Positions 23,030 through 34,265 are shown, counted from the first letter of the stretch. The stretch is 64,000 bases of DNA from Aedes albopictus (GCF_035046485.1 NC_085136.1:221592853-221656852), one strand, 5' to 3'. The notes: a model not told the origin generated them from the letters alone. Numbers and translations: made by a program.

Positions 23030-25560
23030 CAAATTGATGTAATGCATGTATGGGTTTGGTTCATTTGTGCATTTCGCCATTTCCGGCGAGGTACTCGAAT
23101 CTGGTACCGGAACACTACCGGTAAATGTGGCCTGAGACTATTTTCTTGCTGATCGTTCTTCGTGTTATCGAAGAAGCCGTTATTTAATGTGTGCGTTTAG
23201 TTCCGTTCTACATTTGACCACTTCCGTCGGGGCACATGGAACCGGTTTCAGCACACTATTGGTTTCCTAAAGTATGGTCTATGATTTTTTTTTCTTGTTA
23301 ACCGTTCATCAGGTTACCTAAAAGTCATTTAATGTGTCAAATTTATGGGTTTGGTTCTCCTTTACATTTGACGACTTCCAATGGGGCAACCGTAATCGGT
23401 TGCGGAACACTACCGGTTGTCCCCAACATGGCCGGAAACTTTTTTTTGCCAAATCAATACACCCAAAAATCAGCGATTTGATGTGTCGCTTGCATGGGTT
23501 TAGTTCACTTTTATTTTTGGCCATTTCCGGCGTGAAACCCGGAACCGGTTCCGGATCACTAAGGACTGTTCATTTTATAAAGAGGACACCTTATTTGTGT
23601 GATATCTTTTTTATTTTTCAATAAAATCATTACCAGTTTTTTGCATAAACTTCCATAGCTATTCTACAGTGTAGGAAAAATATAACATTATACAAATTAT
23701 CCTTAGTGATGGAACTGGAGCGGTTTTCGTTAAAACTCAGTAAAAACCAATTTCTCAAAATTCTACATAACTTTCCACATACATAACTTTTAAATTTTCA
23801 TGAACTTTTCAATGTGTTGGGATCTAATACTATTCTACTAAAGGTAGAACGTAATAGTTGGTCAATAATAATGCACCAAGCATTATACAGCTTGATATAG
23901 TAAGTTGCCTTGTTATCAATGAAATTGATAAAACATACTTATTTAAGTCCAGTGATGCAATAACACTACGGATTCAGTTCAAAATTTGTCCAGTATAGAA
24001 GAGAATTGCATTCTAAATTATACCGAAGAAAAATATGCTTTAAAGTACATTCTTCATTATAAATTTAATCCTTAATTATGGCCATAGTGAAAAATTTCAT
24101 ATTTTTTTGCCCCATAAATGCAAGTTTTCGATTCTAGAGAAGCTTATTATTATTTATTTTCAGCAAGGCTTGATCCTATGTGATTATATACCTTATTTGA
24201 AAATAACTACATGTAAAGTTTTATTTTCGACATAATTGTTATGTTGTATTTGCAATGGGCTACATCGTTATTAAGAAGAACCTTCAAAGAACGAAGCTGT
24301 TTTTCCTCCGGTAACTGCCATGAAGCACAGTAACCAAGCCAACAATGCTATCAAGAAGCGGTTTTCTGCATTTGAAATTGCATTATTAGTACTTTCGGCT
24401 AGATCCATTGAAAATATTCAAAATTTAATATTCTCATATTTTTTGTTTAACAAATAAATTTTGTTCTGAAAATCGAGACCAACTTGTAACTTTAATATCT
24501 CAACAACTAATATTCCGATTAGGTCTATATTTTGCCAGAATATGTATCAGTCATACTGCTGCAGTATGGCAAACACTTTTATGAAATTAAAAACGATACA
24601 CCGATGTTTTACAGTAATTTTGTGTTTATCTTTAGTTTTTGGGGATCGAAAAATTGACCTCTCCCAACACTTTGCCACATTTCTATGATGTCCAACAATT
24701 TTAACCCAATTCAATTATAGTTATTATCTGCTAATATAATGTACTGAACAACCAACCAGGGCTGCTCAAATTTGAACTACGCGTTTTCTTTTTATGGCCT
24801 TGCAAAGTTGTCCTCTTTATAAAATGAACAGTCCTTACCAATTCAGATATGTTCTGAAAATATTTCCCTGCTTACTGTTCATCAGGATAAAAAAGCCACT
24901 AATTGATATGTCGCATGGATGGGCTTGGTTAACTTTTATACTTTGCCACCTCTGGCGGGACATGTGGAACCGGTTCCGATATGGTCTGAGAATGCTTTCT
25001 TGCTTACTGTTCATCAGGTTACCGAAAAAGCTGCGGTTTGATATGTCGCATGCATGGTTTTAGTTCAATTTTATATTGGCCACTTCCAACGAGACACCCG
25101 GAACCGGTTCCGGAACACACCCGGTTCAGATATGGTCTGAGAATATTATCCTGCTTACTGTACATCAGGATATCAAAAGAGTCACTATTTGATATGTCGC
25201 ATTCATGGGTTTGGTTAACTTTTATACTTGGCCACCTCCGGCGGGACATTTGGAACCGGTTCCGGAACACTACCGGTTCCGATATGGTCTGGGAAAGTAT
25301 TCCTGCTTACTGTTCATCGCGTTATCGAAAAAGCCGCGGTTTGATATGTCGCATGCATGGGTTTAGTTCACTTTTATGTTTGGCCACTTCCGGCAGGACA
25401 CCTGGAACCGGTTCCGGGACACTATCGGTTCAGATATGGTCTGAGACTATTTTTCTGCCTACCATTCATCAAGTTATTGAAAATGCCGTAGTTTGATGTG
25501 CCGCATGGATGGGTATGTAGCGTTTTCATATCTGGCCCCTTCCTGGGGTACCGGTCCGGA
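23030..25560 (+). repeat. ~150-bp tandem repeat with CCGGAACCGGTTCCGG core
   Basis: Units of about 150-160 bp carry TTTGATATGTCGCATGCATG, GGGTTTAGTTCACTTTTA, a GGCCACTTCCGGC block, the palindromic core GGAACCGGTTCCGGAACAC and TTCAGATATGGTCTGAGA. Three or four diverged units lie before 23561 and about five after 24836, with a TIR element between. The core is itself a 16-bp palindrome. Open frames such as 25038-25496 cross several units and look repetitive for that reason. A lone core also occurs at about 31058. Confidence 0.9.
23562..24835. mobile_element. 1.27-kb TIR element in the tandem repeat, TA target duplication
   Basis: The ends are AGGACTGTTCATTTTATAAA and its inverse (TTTATAAAATGAACAGTCCT), a TIR of about 27 bp. 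TA flanks both sides (23560-23561, 24836-24837). The host repeat is recognisably continued on both sides: CACTA before and TACC..TTCAGATATG after, as in intact units. No transposase frame longer than ~60 codons remains. The TA duplication suggests Tc1/mariner-type mobilisation. Confidence 0.9.
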
Positions 25561-25748
25561 ACGCCTAAATGGCCATAACTCCGGAATGGCTGGACCGATC
25601 TGAACAATTTTCAATAGGAAACAATGGGACCAGATTCCGCGTCGAATGAACCGTCGGTCATTAAAATCGGTTGAGGTTTACTGCCAAAAAGTGATGTGAG
25701 TTTTTTTGTACACATACACACATACGCACACACACACATACATACACC
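25561..25748 (+). repeat. flanking repeat ending in (ACAY)n microsatellite, left of LINE
   Basis: After the tandem array comes a unique-looking 140 bp, then an ACAC/ACAY tract (about 25709-25748). The tract resumes directly after the LINE poly-A at 29313, so the LINE was inserted within it. Confidence 0.75.
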
Positions 25749-25765
25749 ACCATGGGACCAGAAAA

Positions 25766-28591
25766 ATGGCGGCGATATGGACGACGGGTAAATACCCCGT
25801 TCAGGAGTTGGTGTCTACTACCTATGAGGGCTTCGTGGTCGCCAAAGTAAACGGGGTCTTCTTCTGTAGCTGTTATGCGCCTCCGCGGTGGCCGATCGAG
25901 CAGTTCACGCAAATGCTGGACCGCTTAACGACCGTGCTAACAGGGCGAAGGCCGGTGGTAATAGCGGGTGACTTTAATGCCTGGGCCGTGGAATGGGGAA
26001 GTCGTTTCACGAACCAGCGGGGTCAGATCCTGCTAGAAACACTGGCCATCTTAGATGTCGACTTGGCTAATGTCGGTACCAAGAGTACCTTTAGTCGAAA
26101 CGGAGCGGAGTCAATTATTGACGTGACCTTTTGTAGTCCTGGCCTAACAAGTAGTTCGAACTGGAGAGTAGATGATGGCTACACTCACAGCGACCACCTG
26201 GCGGTTCGCTACAGTATCGACTACAATAACAGCAGACAGCGGATAGAAGAAGAGGCGGCTAGGCCAAGGCCAAGCCCTCGCAGGTGGAAGACATCATACT
26301 TCGACGAAGGGGTATTTAGGGAGGCGCTCCGCCGTGAGCGAAACTTAATCGGTTTAGACGGCGACGAGCTGGTGGCGGTGCTCTCACGTGCGTGTGATGC
26401 GACCATGCCTAGGCGAGTCCACCCTAGAAATGGGAGGCCACCGGCTTACTGGTGGACCGACGCGATTGCGGACCTGCGCCGCGCCTGCCTACGGGCTAGG
26501 CGGCGGATGCAGCGAGCACGATCAGAGGAAGAGCGGAACGAACGGCGGGTGGTGTTCGCCGCTGCAAAAGCCGCGCTTAAGACCGAGATAAGAGCAAGCA
26601 AAAAGGCCTGCTTTGAGGGTCTCTGTCAGAGTGCCAATACGAACCCGTGGGGTGACGCCTACAGGATCGTTATGGCCAAGACGAGAGGTGTGATGGCTCC
26701 TACAGAGCAATCTCCAGAGATGTTGGAGGGGATCATTGGAGGACTTTTTCCGCGTCATGATCCTAGCCCTTGGCCTCCTTTCGTAGGACAGCCGGGGACT
26801 GGGGCTGGCGATGAGGAGAGGGTCACCGATGTGGAACTTGCGGGGATAGCTAAGTCCCTTAGCGTAGGTAAGGCCCCAGGTCCGGACGGAGTTCCGAACC
26901 TGGCCTTAAAAGTAGCTATTGCAGAGGCTCCCGAGATGTTCAGGTCTGCTATGCAGAAATGCCTGGACGAGGGAGTTTTCCCAGAAGCTTGGAAGAGGCA
27001 GAGCCTGGTACTATTGCCAAAGGCGGGGAAACCACCCGGAGACCCGTCGGCATATAGACCAATATGCTTGATTGACACGGCGGGGAAGGTGCTCGAAAAG
27101 ATCATCCTCAATAGAATGTTGCGGTTCACCGAGGGCGAAAATGGTCTTTCGAGTAACCAGTACGGCTTCCGGAAGGGGAGGTCCACCGTAGACGCTATCT
27201 TGTCGGTTACAAAAACCGCCGAGAAAGCACTCGAGCCTAAGAGGAGGGGAATTCGCTTTTGCGCGGTAGTGACTCTGGATGTAAGGAATGCGTTTAATAG
27301 CGCCAGCTGGTCTGCTATTGCCGATGCGCTCTTGCGTCTGGGGATACCGGAGTACCTGTACAAGATTCTCGGAAGTTACTTTCAGAATCGTGTACTAGTC
27401 TACGACACGGAGGTGGGTCGGAAGTGCTTTCACATAACCTCAGGAGTCCCGCAAGGTTCCATCCTGGGTCCGGTGTTATGGAATGTCATGTACGACGAGG
27501 TGTTGAGGTTAGAGTATCCAGTGGGAGTGGTGATTGTCGGATTTGCCGACGACATTACGCTCGAAGTCTACGGTGAAACGATCGAGGAGGTAAAGTTGAC
27601 TACCAACCACTCGATCAAAGTTGTGGAGGCGTGGATGCGGTCCAGGAAACTGGAGCTGGCTCACCACAAGACAGAGGTGACGGTTGTTAACAACCTGAAG
27701 TCGGAGCAGCAGACGGAGATCAGTGTAGGAGACTGTACTATCCTGTCAAAGCGCTCCGTCAAACACTTGGGCGTGATGATCGACGATAAGCTTACCTTCG
27801 GTAGCCACGTCGATTATGCCTGTAAAAGAGCCTCCACAGCTATTGCGGCACTGTCCCGGATGATGTCCAATAGCTCTGCGGTGTACGCCAGTAAGCGCAA
27901 GCTTCTGGCTAGTGTTGCTACATCCATACTTAGGTATGGCGGCCCGGCGTGGGGCACCGCGCTAAGTACTAAATGCTACCGACGGAAGCTGGAAAGTACT
28001 TACAGGCTTATGTGCCTGAGGGTTGCGAGCGCGTACCGTACCGTGTCACACGACGCTCTCTGCGTCATTACTGGTATGGTGCCTATCAGCATTCTTATCA
28101 GTGAGGACATGGAGTGCTTCGAAATGCGCGGCACAAGAGGCATACGCAGGACTGTCAGGATGGCCTCTATGGTCAAATGGCAGCGCGCGTGGGACAGTTC
28201 CACCAAAGGAAGGTGGACCTATAGGTTGATACCGAGGGTAGATAGTTGGATTAATAGGCGCCATGGGGAAGTCACATTCCACCTGACACAGGTCCTTACA
28301 GGTCATGGTTGCTTCCGACAGTATCTACACCGTTTCGGGCATGCGGATTCTCCCAAATGCCCAGTGTGCAATGGTTTAGAGGAAACGGCGGAACACGTTT
28401 TGTTCGTGTGCCCGCGTTTTCGCACAATGCGTGACCGCATGCTTGCCACATGCGGGGAGGACACAACTCCGGACAACTTGGTCCAGAGGATGTGTAGGGA
28501 TGAGTTTGGCTGGAACGCCGTTTCAACGGCTATTACCCACATCGTCTGGGAGCTACAGAGGAGGTGGCGCGTGGACTCGGAGAATGGCTAG
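25766..28591 (+). CDS. ORF2 (endonuclease/reverse transcriptase) of Waldo-like LINE, N-terminally truncated
   Basis: An uninterrupted frame of about 940 codons. The first in-frame ATG inside the element is at 25766; the longer open frame from 25706 reads through the microsatellite and is not biological. The residual APE endonuclease includes AGDFNAW and the SDH motif but lacks its N-terminal catalytic residues, so cleavage activity is unlikely. RT follows from about residue 410, with KAGKPPGDPSAYRPICL, TLDVRNAFNSASW, GVPQGSILGP and the FADD active site near 27540-27552. The C-terminal CPVCNGLEETAEHVLFVC is the CCHC motif typical of this clade. The RT part appears intact, hinting at recent insertion. 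It was probably dead on arrival. Confidence 0.9.
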   Translation: MAAIWTTGKYPVQELVSTTYEGFVVAKVNGVFFCSCYAPPRWPIEQFTQMLDRLTTVLTGRRPVVIAGDFNAWAVEWGSRFTNQRGQILLETLAILDVDLANVGTKSTFSRNGAESIIDVTFCSPGLTSSSNWRVDDGYTHSDHLAVRYSIDYNNSRQRIEEEAARPRPSPRRWKTSYFDEGVFREALRRERNLIGLDGDELVAVLSRACDATMPRRVHPRNGRPPAYWWTDAIADLRRACLRARRRMQRARSEEERNERRVVFAAAKAALKTEIRASKKACFEGLCQSANTNPWGDAYRIVMAKTRGVMAPTEQSPEMLEGIIGGLFPRHDPSPWPPFVGQPGTGAGDEERVTDVELAGIAKSLSVGKAPGPDGVPNLALKVAIAEAPEMFRSAMQKCLDEGVFPEAWKRQSLVLLPKAGKPPGDPSAYRPICLIDTAGKVLEKIILNRMLRFTEGENGLSSNQYGFRKGRSTVDAILSVTKTAEKALEPKRRGIRFCAVVTLDVRNAFNSASWSAIADALLRLGIPEYLYKILGSYFQNRVLVYDTEVGRKCFHITSGVPQGSILGPVLWNVMYDEVLRLEYPVGVVIVGFADDITLEVYGETIEEVKLTTNHSIKVVEAWMRSRKLELAHHKTEVTVVNNLKSEQQTEISVGDCTILSKRSVKHLGVMIDDKLTFGSHVDYACKRASTAIAALSRMMSNSSAVYASKRKLLASVATSILRYGGPAWGTALSTKCYRRKLESTYRLMCLRVASAYRTVSHDALCVITGMVPISILISEDMECFEMRGTRGIRRTVRMASMVKWQRAWDSSTKGRWTYRLIPRVDSWINRRHGEVTFHLTQVLTGHGCFRQYLHRFGHADSPKCPVCNGLEETAEHVLFVCPRFRTMRDRMLATCGEDTTPDNLVQRMCRDEFGWNAVSTAITHIVWELQRRWRVDSENG

Positions 28592-29312
28592 TCCAGATGC
28601 AGTACAAGAGGTGGTCCAGGGGTTCGGAGTCGGCTTCGTAGGTCATACCGGTGCCCTGCGGTCGAGATCGACCCTTACAACGATTAAGTGGCCGCGGAGA
28701 GGAAGTCCCGGTAGCGGTGCGGTCGTGGCGTCGGTCTACTGGGTTGGATCCGAGCCCGCGGTTGGAAAGGGGTCCCCGGCAAGGGTCGGGGTAGGTGAGA
28801 TCCTGCTGTCTGCAACCTACGGGTGCATCTGATAGGGCCTGAAGGGTAGTGATACCCTTCCTTACGGGCAGGTCAGATCGGGTTGCACGTGGGCATCAGT
28901 TCTTGATGTCCGCTCAGCAGTAGGGCGCGGGCGGGGTTGACCCTGCCCGCCTTCCGAGGACAAAGGGAGTGGCGAGGACCACTCGGGAAACTGGCTAAGC
29001 GCCAGCATGCTACCGTGATGGACTCTCCAAAGCGAGCCATCGATGTTCGTTGCTGCAGGCTACGCAGCTAACCTTGTGGGTGCGATGTGCACTAGCCCCT
29101 CTCTGAAGCAATACCTTCTTGGTGGTTCCGGAGAGACGTAGGGTTTGGCGACCATAGGAATGGTTTAGTGGGTACGAGGAGAGAGTAGTCCTGGATTTTA
29201 CTTTTGTTGTAGAAGACGGCCTGTCAGACCTACACTACCCTAACCTTCTGTTAGGGTGTCTGTTGAGCAGATTATCCCCCTATGGTTTAGAAGGAAAAAA
29301 AAAAAAAAAAAA
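28592..29312 (+). other. 3' UTR and poly-A of the Waldo-like LINE
   Basis: GC-rich for this window and free of a conserved frame. The last part (TCTGTTAGGGTGTCTGTTGAGC to the A run) is matched inverted at 59219-59285 in copy 2, so this is the RNA 3' end recognised for target-primed reverse transcription. The 133-codon frame 28431-28832 is a shadow. Confidence 0.8.
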
Positions 29313-29500
29313 ACACATACATACACACACACATACATACACACACACATACATACACACACACAGACATCACCTCAATTCGTCGAGCTGAGTCGATTGG
29401 TATATAATACTTGACCCCTCCGGGGGCTCTATCAAATTTTCGTTTTTGGAGTGAACATATAGCCTTTCGGTACATCTTGGTGCACGAGAAAGGCAAAAAG
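29313..29500 (+). repeat. (ACAY)n microsatellite and flanking repeat, right of LINE
   Basis: ACACATACATACACAC-type repeats run from 29313 to about 29364. The following block (CACCTCAATTCGTCGAGCTG, GTATATAATAC, ATATAGCCTTTCGGTACA, ACGAGAAAGGCA) is a phrase I recall as common in Aedes genomic sequence, so this is probably the right part of a dispersed repeat whose left part precedes the LINE. Confidence 0.65.
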
Positions 29501-29737
29501 GAAGCTATGGAAAAATTCCTAGTAGTGGAATTCGTCAATGCATATATCAGTAAAATAATCTGAAAGAATCGTAGGATGAATTCTTGAAGCATTTCTTAGA
29601 ACAAACCCTGCAACCATCACTATCGGAACCCTGCAGGATACCCAAGGAAGAATTCACGAAGAAGAAACTCCTGAAGATGTCCCTTGTGAAATTTCTGAAA
29701 GAACCTCTGACGAAATTCCTGAATAAATGCCTTAAGG
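29501..29737 (+). repeat. short block of 12-bp minisatellite
   Basis: GAATTC/CCTGAAG-type units resembling the array at 17041. The hAT-type element at 29738 begins directly after CCTTAAGG, and minisatellite-like sequence (GGAATTTCTAAAGG) resumes after it. Confidence 0.7.
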
Positions 29738-30970
29738 CAGCGTTTCTCAAACTATGGGTCGCGACCCACTGGTGGGTCGCAGGTTGATTTTTGGTGGGTC
29801 GCGAAGGCTTTTGCGATATTGTAATATATGCCTTAATTAGCAAATGTCAAATTAAATTGCTATCTATTTTTTTTCAAAATAAACATACTCGCTTGCAGAA
29901 GCATCAGAGTTTCTAGGAATTCGGTTTCTCCCTATCTCTATTCAAACTTCTGTATTATAGATCTTAGTCTGGAGTACATTGATTTTTTTGCGTTCTAAAC
30001 TACGAGTTTTCAATCAAAAAGTTTAAAACCAGGGTAACATTTCAGAACTTAACTTGTGTGCAGGATTTTTTTTTTTGGTTTATATTTCTGTGTATTTTAA
30101 CTAAAGCTAATTCTACACTTAGTCTTGTGTGCTGGAAAAAAGTCAAGTTTTTTCTATCAGTTGTTGTTTTCAGTTAGATTTACATTCTTGTAGCGCCTTT
30201 TTGAACCCTCTAAGCAGAATATCCTTTTCGAGTGAGTGTAGATTTACACGCCAAGTTCAGCAGTTAAAAATTTAAAAAAAGATTAAAAAATTTGAAATAC
30301 CAAAAATCAGCAAAAGGAAAAAAAATACCAAACTTGTACAAGAAACCTTACTTTTACCCACCTTCACTAAAGCTAAACTTCGGTAAAATTCTGCAGAATG
30401 TCAATAATCTATTTTTCTACGGAAATCAGAACAACTGAAAAGTGAATAAAAAAAAACAGAAACAAAATACGTAAGTTTGAGAAATTCCATTGAGATTCAT
30501 CTGACTATCCAGCAACGCTATAATTTAAAAAAAAATGAAATTCTACAGAAGCATAAAACAGTCACTATATCTTCAAAAACTTTGTTAAAAATGATGTTTT
30601 TTTTTTGTTTATTTCTAGAATATGTGATAGATTACCTAAGACTTCTTCTGTACTGTTGCATTGGAGCCAGACTGGTAAAATATATAAGAAAAACAGGGAA
30701 ACTTAACATTTGAGCACCTTAATCTTACTCAGACTTTTCCAAAAAAAAATAGAAAAAATCGCTGTGAATTAAAATACATATTATTTAAGTTTGAATGCTA
30801 CATAGCGAACGTATGAAAGTGATTATTTGTATTGATTTAAAAAGTCAGGTTGAATCAAGGGTTAATTTTACAGAAAAAATACGTATTTTATAAAAATGCG
30901 TGCTGGTGGGTCGCCAAATCTTATAAAAATCAAAAGTGGGTCGCAAGCTGAAAAAGTTTGAGAACCCCTG
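29738..30970. mobile_element. non-autonomous hAT element, 8-bp target duplication
   Basis: An exact 8-bp duplication CCTTAAGG flanks the element (29730-29737, 30971-30978). The left end CAGCGTTTCTCAAACT and the right end AGTTTGAGAACCCCTG are inverted with few mismatches, and subterminal GGGTCGC words recur near both ends. CAGNG-TTCTCAAACT termini are typical of Charlie-like hAT elements. The 1.23-kb AT-rich interior encodes no transposase; the 78-codon frame 30477-30713 has no hAT feature. Confidence 0.92.
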
Positions 30971-30978
30971 CCTTAAGG

Positions 30979-31290
30979 AATTTCTAAAGGCGTAGCATTA
31001 GCACATAACTGCACTCTATAGCAGCATATGGTTCTAGATAGTCCTTTTTTTCCCTACCGGAACCGGTTCCGGCATATCTGGAAAATTTGGCATGCTGTTT
31101 TTGTATTCCCTGAATAAGCATCACAAAATTTAGCCATTCGACAAAGCTTGTTATTTGGTTAAATTCTATGATAAAATTCAAGTGGTTCTCTTGGAGAAAT
31201 AATTGGCGAAATTTCTCTTTGGTTCTCAAGTTGAAAAGGTTCGAACACCCCCCCCCCCCCCCCCAAGCCCCCATCTGGCTACGCCCATGC
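30979..31290. other. poly-C-containing segment, possible DNA-element fragment
   Basis: Contains a run of about 18 C at 31246-31264 and ends with CTGGCTACGCCCATG. A GGCGTAGC word lies near its left limit (30989). Inverted GGCGTAGC-type words at both ends suggest a small TIR element, but no target duplication was found. A CCGGAACCGGTTCCGG core at 31058 is shared with the 23-25 kb tandem repeat. Confidence 0.4.
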
Positions 31291-31294
31291 AGAC

Positions 31295-31520
31295 ATGGCT
31301 ATTGTTACGAGAGTAGACCTGAAGCCCTGAACTGCAAGGTAGTTTGGTTTACCTGGAATATCCCTATAGTGTCTATAAATGACATTGAATATGTCAAGAG
31401 CTTCACGGATCTTAGCAGGCTATGCAATGCTATTATTTGTGGCGAAAAAAACATAATATTATTATTGTAGATTTCAAGGACTTCACTATAGAACAGTTTG
31501 AAAAAACATAGAACATCCCA
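31295..31520 (+). repeat. dispersed repeat B, second locus
   Basis: Matches 11035-11250: TACGAG.GTAGA, CTGAAG, TAAATGACATT, AGAGCTTCACGGATCT, GCTATTATTT and a GTAGATTTSAAGGACTTCA block appear in the same order and spacing. The copies are clearly diverged. No coding content. Confidence 0.7.
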
Positions 31521-31899
31521 GAATATAAAATAGCTTTTGATATTTTTGACGAAGGCTAAATGAATACCTATTAACGTAACCTACATCCCCGTTCAGCATT
31601 CAGAACAACTGGTATGGTAATTATTTCGTTCTTCCAAACTTCATGGTGTTTAGGATGTTCTAGGTTATCAATGAAGTCCAAATACAAATATGCTCATGTT
31701 TCCCTAATGGAAGACTAAACTTGCCACAGCTTTGCCGAATACAGCATTCTGTTTTATCGAATGGGTGAATTTATACAACCGTTTCTATGTTGGGGCCATA
31801 TATGACTCCTCCGGCTCCAAAGGGTTGAATACACTATCCAATCCATAGTATAATGATGAGCATGTTAATGAGGATGTTAATGTGTGCCTGTTGTTTCTT
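31521..31899. other. unassigned, nothing recognised
   Basis: AT-rich DNA with no visible TIR or tandem structure. TTTCTTTTGCAG at about 31893-31904 resembles a 3' splice site, but no plausible exon follows and the sequence lies at the tail of an antisense SINE. Confidence 0.4.
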
Positions 31900-32090
31900 T
31901 TGCAGTACACTTATGGGTTGTGTTCGCCAATTTCCAAGTATCCTGGTTCGACAAAACCATGGGTTCAGAAGAGAGTCGCTCTCGGGGAAAAAATAACCGA
32001 ATGATAAACTTCAAGTATTGAAACTGGGAATCAATCCCAAGACCATCCGCTTATGAAGTGAACGTGCGACCAACTACGCCACCTTTGTAA
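31900..32090 (-). mobile_element. tRNA-derived SINE, antisense
   Basis: On the minus strand GGTGGCGTAGTTGGTCGCACG gives an A-box-like segment, and GGGATTGATTCCC a B-box-like one about 40 bases on. A body follows through CCCGAGAGCGACTCTC to CATCCTCATTAACATGCTCA. The B box is imperfect, so Pol III activity is doubtful. Confidence 0.6.
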
Positions 32091-32199
32091 ACTAAAAGTT
32101 TACCAATAACTCGTTGCTCTCGTTACAAATGCACTATTGAGGCAACTCGTAACAGTGGTTTTCCTAATTGAGATCTGTGAGTATTGGGAAACTAACCAA

Positions 32200-32560
32200 T
32201 CGGACCAATACGTTCCGAGCCATCTCAGGAAACTACAGTTGAATCTCTTGGCATGATACGGGACCTTGCAATGCAGGCGACTTGCTCCGTCATAGCTCTA
32301 CTCCTCAATGAAATAGCACCACACTGTTCACCTCTCCATGATGCTTGTTGTCACCAACGCTTGCTAGGGGAAGGACACCCAAGGGGAATGTCACTAATCT
32401 TTGTTCATACCCAAGAACAAAGATCCATTCACATTCGTAAACAGTGTAGCTATCACGAAAACATTTTAACGCCGTAGGAAAGTTCCTGGCCCGACCGGGA
32501 ATCGACCAGGTCACCATCAGCGTGATCTAGCTGAATCTAGCCATATAGCCTTATTACAAC
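32200..32560 (-). mobile_element. tRNA-derived SINE, antisense, second family
   Basis: On the minus strand an A-box-like TGGCTAGATTCAGCTAGATC (near 32530-32549) and a B-box-like GGTCGATTCCC (near 32494-32504) are followed by GGAACTTTCCTACGGCG and GTGAATGGATCTTTGTTCTT. The arrangement is tRNA-like but the stems do not close. The body limit is a guess. Confidence 0.5.
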
Positions 32561-32569
32561 ACAAACTTT

Positions 32570-34265
32570 CTAGTGGAATTGAATTTCAAAGAGTTGCGAG
32601 ACAAACATGCTATTGGAAACCACATAAGCAGAAAAATCCCATTATGTTCGTTTCAATTGATTGATAATCATCATATTTTTGGACAACCCGCACTGCCGAA
32701 CCGAAAATCAGGTCATGCCAGTCGTTCTCTTCGAGAGCATTCTAAACCATTGGAACGTAAAACGATATGGATTATTTTCCCATTTTCCCTTCTATTTTCA
32801 CTGACGAATCCCACGGCAAGCAAGCAACCGAACCGAAGTTTGTCGGTATATGTACATGCTTTACACGTAATCCCGGGATGTCTTATTGAAGGGTCATCGG
32901 AGAACTGATGATGGTCGGGGAGACGATGTCGTCGAACGAACGAGATGCAATAAAATTGAGCAGCTTTCTGTGTCGTTGTCACTCCATCAACCAATGACTT
33001 GATGGGCGGCGCAATCCTGCAAGTGGGACGACGCGAGCTAACTGAACTGTAACTGAGTTGTAATAAAGTAAACAACTGGAACAGCTGGGACACGCGAGCT
33101 AAATTAAAACTAATTAAATTCAACTATTTCTTCGCGCGCACCACTATCCAGACGGACGACGACGGCGGCGACGATCGTTGCCTTTGCTTAGTTTGCTTGC
33201 AGTCTTTGTCAGAAAAGCCATTATCGCGCGCAAGCTGATGGTCATTGCTGATGTCCTTTGGCACGTTTATTGTTTGGAACAGTTGAACGAGCGCAGATAT
33301 TCTCGCTCAACGTTCGGGTGGCAGTCAGAGCGCTGTTTGACAAAAAGAGCAATGTAATTTCATTCACTTTCGATAATTGAGTTGTCCTTCCACAAGTTGT
33401 TTGAGTGATTACTGGATTTTGTAGCAACTAGCAGTTCATTTATTTAGTGACTTGGTCTGATTGTATCAGGAATTTTAATGCACTACCGGGTTTCGTTGGT
33501 TTGTTCGTGAGGTATCTGAAAAGGAGTAGGCAACAACCGAATGCTGCGCAACTGGAGGAGATAACCATTGTTATCTTTGGGAACAGGATTTCTCTGAAAA
33601 GTCATTTTAGTTCAATCGTGAAGCAGTCAACTTTTTTCAGATATTTGGCAAAAAAATTTTGTTCATTCGGAAATGCTTAGATTTCGCACAGGTTTTGCTC
33701 AACCGACTGAGTTTCCTAAAACTGGAAACATTTGTACGACGGATTCTCCAGCCGTAACCTTCAGCAAACCGGAGATCTTTCTTATAGACTTAGCGAGCCG
33801 ATCTGAAAGCCTCCTATCCAGTCGAACCATGTCTGTTTCAACACTCCATAGATTGCAGTGATTAATCTTCATCATAAACTAAAAGATTGTTAAAGTATGG
33901 TGAGTGGATGGTTGGTGAATGCCCATGAAATTTGTCCGAAACAGTTCTTTTTTGACGATAAATCTTAAAACACAAAACTTGTAAAGTTAACTTTCTAATG
34001 TTTGTAGAAAATTGATTACTGAAAGTACCGGGCTTACAGCAACCTAGATAAAAATTCTCTATACGAAATTAAATATTTTCAATTCAATCCACTTCGCAAG
34101 TACCATTTTGTTAAAGTCTGCATATGTTAATCACATAATGCAAAACCATATAGGTGACTTTTAAAATTGATAAACAACATATTTATAATCCCAATGTTAT
34201 AAGGCCCACATTACTATGGACAGTTCCGCTCGTGGTTAGGTTCTACCATGTTGCCGCATTACACC
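32570..34265. other. low-repeat block, no gene assigned
   Basis: No transposon ends or tandem units were recognised. Composition is more balanced, with CG-rich patches such as GACGACGACGGCGGCGACG near 33155. Frames 32573-32908 (plus) and 32713-33123 (minus) overlap on opposite strands and show no motif. This is a candidate for host unique sequence, such as regulatory DNA or a 5' UTR, but nothing proves it. Confidence 0.35.

Larger units (their letters stand above)
25749..29312 (+). mobile_element. Waldo-like R1-clade non-LTR retrotransposon, 5'-truncated (copy 1)
   Basis: The segment runs from inside the endonuclease domain to a poly-A run at 29294-29312, with a 3' UTR of about 700 bp. ORF1 and the first part of the endonuclease are missing. 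Both flanks are ACAY/AC microsatellite (before 25749, from 29313). R1-clade elements of the Waldo group are known to insert in (ACAY)n, and the protein has the R1-type RT and a C-terminal CCHC motif, so sequence and target agree. A second copy lies on the minus strand at 59219-60811. Confidence 0.9.

Noticed and set aside
25706..25765. Upstream start codon giving a His/Thr/Tyr-rich N-terminus to the LINE ORF
   Set aside because: Those codons are the (ACAY)n microsatellite read in frame, outside the element.
31893..31904. 3' splice site TTTCTTTTGCAG
   Set aside because: No downstream open exon or conserved frame, and it lies in the body of an antisense SINE.
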